Below are positions 39,803 through 41,243 of a DNA stretch of 41,243 nucleotides, in pieces. The stretch spans positions 1 through 41,243 of the forward strand of contig JASLLM010000010.1 in the NCBI GenBank assembly GCA_030747035.1, written 5' to 3'. The notes beneath the pieces are model-generated. The model saw only the letters and a program-made list of their open reading frames with translations. It made no database searches and was not told where the DNA came from. The stretch is from Alphaproteobacteria bacterium (lineage in GTDB: Bacteria; Pseudomonadota; Alphaproteobacteria; GCA-2731375). Each line of letters begins with the position of its first letter. Within the stretch, counting starts at the first letter, position 1. Both the position numbers and the translations under genes were made by a program.

Positions 39803-41243
39803 ATGTCCGAAGAGAAATTGAGTAACCAGCCGCCCCGCACCATGAGCGGTGGCCGCGCCCTGGCCGAGATGTTGAAGCTGCATGATGCCGCGCCCATGTT
39901 CGGCATGGGCGGTTTCCAGCTATTGCCGTTTTACGATGCGGTGCGCGATGTCGGTTTGACCCATACCCTGATCAACGATGAACGCTGCGGCGCCTTTGCC
40001 GCCGATGCCTTTGCCAGGGTTTCGGGCCGGCCGGGCGTTTGTGATGCCACCCTGGGGCCGGGGGCGACGAACCTGACCACCGGCCTGGTAGAAAGCCTGA
40101 ACGCGGGCGTGCCCATGGTTGCCATCACCGGCGACAGCAACCGGGACCATTCCTGGAAGAACATGACGCAGGAATCGAGACAGCTTGAAATCCTGGCTCC
40201 CGCGGTCAAGGAAGTGATCCGTATCGAGGCCATCCAGCGGGTGCCCGAACTGGTGCGCCGGGCTTATGGCGTGGCGACCTCCGGCCGGGCCGGGCCCGTG
40301 CTGTTGGACGTGCCCGAGGATATCGCCCATGGCGAATACGATTTCGACGAAAATGATCTCTATGCCGATACTTCCGCCATCAACTCGCCGGCCTACCGCA
40401 GCCGTCCCGCCCGTGACGATCTGGCCCGCGCCGCCGCCTTGCTGGCCGGGGCCAAGCGGCCGGTCATCCTGGCCGGTGGTGGCGTGCATCTGTCCGGGGC
40501 CCAAGGTGCCCTGACGGCGTTTGCCGAAAGCCTGAATATCCCCGTTGCCCATACCCTGAGCGGCAAGGGTGCCATTCCCTGTACCCATGCCCTGGCGCTG
40601 GGCCTGTTTGGCCGGTATAGCCGGATCGCCAACGATGTCATTGAAAGCTCCGACTGTATTTTGGTGGTTGGCTGCAAGATGGGCGAGATCGCGACCAAGC
40701 GCTACACCCTGCCGCCCCGGCATATCCCGCTGATCCATCTGGAGATCATGGCGGAGGAAATCGGCCGCTGTGTGCCGGCGGATGTGCCCCTGTGGGGCGA
40801 TGCCTTGGCGGGGATCGAGGATCTTGCGGCGGAGCTGTCCGACAGTGCCGCCAGCCAGCATGCGGCGCGCGGCGAATATGCGGCAGAGGTGGCGCAACGC
40901 ATGACCGCCTGGCGCATGGAGGTACAGGAACGCCTGACCTCCAGCGAGCAGCCGGTCAACATGGCGCGCATGTGCCACGAGCTCAACAACACCCTGCCCG
41001 AGGACGGTATCCTGGTCGCCGATGGCGGTTTCGCGGCCCATTGGACGGGGTTGTTGTGCGAAACCAAGATGGCGGGGCGGACCTATATCGCCAACCGTGG
41101 GTTCGCCTCCATCGGCTATGGCCTGCCGGGCAGCATGGGCGCGCAGCTGGCTGCCGGTGATCGGCCCGTGGTGGGTGTAACCGGCGATGGTGGTTTCAAC
41201 ATGATGATCGGCGAGTTGGAGACCGCGGGACGCCTGCAGCTTG
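39803..41243 (+). CDS. TPP-dependent enzyme, acetolactate synthase large-subunit-like (partial, cut by window end)
   Basis: About 480 codons are visible and the frame runs off the right edge, which is why the track lacks it. The N-terminal PYR domain has the catalytic-type Glu in NDERCGAFAADAFAR and GPGATNLTTGL, and a middle domain contains RPVILAGGGV. The PP domain begins with ILVADGGFAAHWTG and ends at the TPP motif start VTGDGGFNMM. The family decarboxylates 2-oxoacids (acetolactate synthase, glyoxylate carboligase, sulfoacetaldehyde acetyltransferase and others). No small regulatory subunit can be seen, and the pairing with a gene of unknown family argues against ordinary ilvB. ATG 39803 lies three bases after the upstream stop. 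Confidence 0.88.
   Translation, partial: MSEEKLSNQPPRTMSGGRALAEMLKLHDAAPMFGMGGFQLLPFYDAVRDVGLTHTLINDERCGAFAADAFARVSGRPGVCDATLGPGATNLTTGLVESLNAGVPMVAITGDSNRDHSWKNMTQESRQLEILAPAVKEVIRIEAIQRVPELVRRAYGVATSGRAGPVLLDVPEDIAHGEYDFDENDLYADTSAINSPAYRSRPARDDLARAAALLAGAKRPVILAGGGVHLSGAQGALTAFAESLNIPVAHTLSGKGAIPCTHALALGLFGRYSRIANDVIESSDCILVVGCKMGEIATKRYTLPPRHIPLIHLEIMAEEIGRCVPADVPLWGDALAGIEDLAAELSDSAASQHAARGEYAAEVAQRMTAWRMEVQERLTSSEQPVNMARMCHELNNTLPEDGILVADGGFAAHWTGLLCETKMAGRTYIANRGFASIGYGLPGSMGAQLAAGDRPVVGVTGDGGFNMMIGELETAGRLQL

Overview
The window looks like chromosomal DNA of a GC-rich alphaproteobacterium (GC roughly 60% by eye, not computed). The pointers are the codon use, the ligase-associated PdeM phosphoesterase, a PodJ-like N-terminus, a class III cyclase and many catabolic and ABC-transport genes. 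I found no rRNA, tRNA, CRISPR array, integrase or complete insertion sequence. Coding density is high and no gene-free stretch exceeds 200 bp. The species cannot be told from the sequence.

Layout. (1) 72-8640, minus strand: an operon for a peptide/opine-type ABC importer (binding protein, two permeases, two ATPases), followed by a PEP-mutase/isocitrate-lyase-type lyase, a fumarate-reductase-like flavoprotein and a second PEP-mutase family protein. It diverges from a class III CoA-transferase and an acyl-CoA synthetase (8788-11954), which suggests uptake and CoA-dependent breakdown of an organic acid. (2) 12066-18486: a Cys-rich unknown protein, an MscS channel, a PAS-adenylate cyclase gene split by an in-frame amber codon, a small NrtS-type transporter, a secreted PQQ sugar dehydrogenase and a PLP enzyme fused to two NifU-like domains. 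(3) 18503-21479, minus strand: an unusual six-gene cobalt-type nitrile hydratase-like operon. The beta subunit is split into N and C halves, the N half is duplicated in tandem, and two further genes join an activator-like N-terminus to a beta-type C-terminal barrel that has lost the conserved arginines. One of these carries an alternating-His segment. (4) 21611-25270, plus strand, divergent from (3): a Rieske oxygenase alpha/beta pair of the anthranilate/salicylate type, a SAM methyltransferase, a metallo-beta-lactamase-fold hydrolase and an NTF2-like protein. (5) 25446-27685: a large patatin-like membrane phospholipase with a frameshift. (6) 27787-35360: hydantoinase A/B, a betaine-homocysteine methyltransferase and a dimethylglycine/sarcosine dehydrogenase, which fits catabolism of N-methylated compounds. 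A 112-bp REPIN-like inverted repeat lies between the last two. (7) 35434-41243: PdeM, a frameshifted PodJ-like coiled-coil protein, E1 alpha/beta of a 2-oxoacid or acetoin dehydrogenase without E2/E3, an internally duplicated protein of unknown family and a TPP-dependent acetolactate-synthase-like enzyme cut by the window edge.

The best candidate for something undescribed is the nitrile hydratase-like operon with its divergent Rieske cluster. A 13-bp palindrome sits over the shared promoter region. The PLP-NifU-NifU fusion and the duplicated-domain protein beside the TPP enzyme come next. Three genes (cyclase, patatin, PodJ-like) each carry one disrupting base change. That could be real decay, but sequencing or assembly error must be excluded first.
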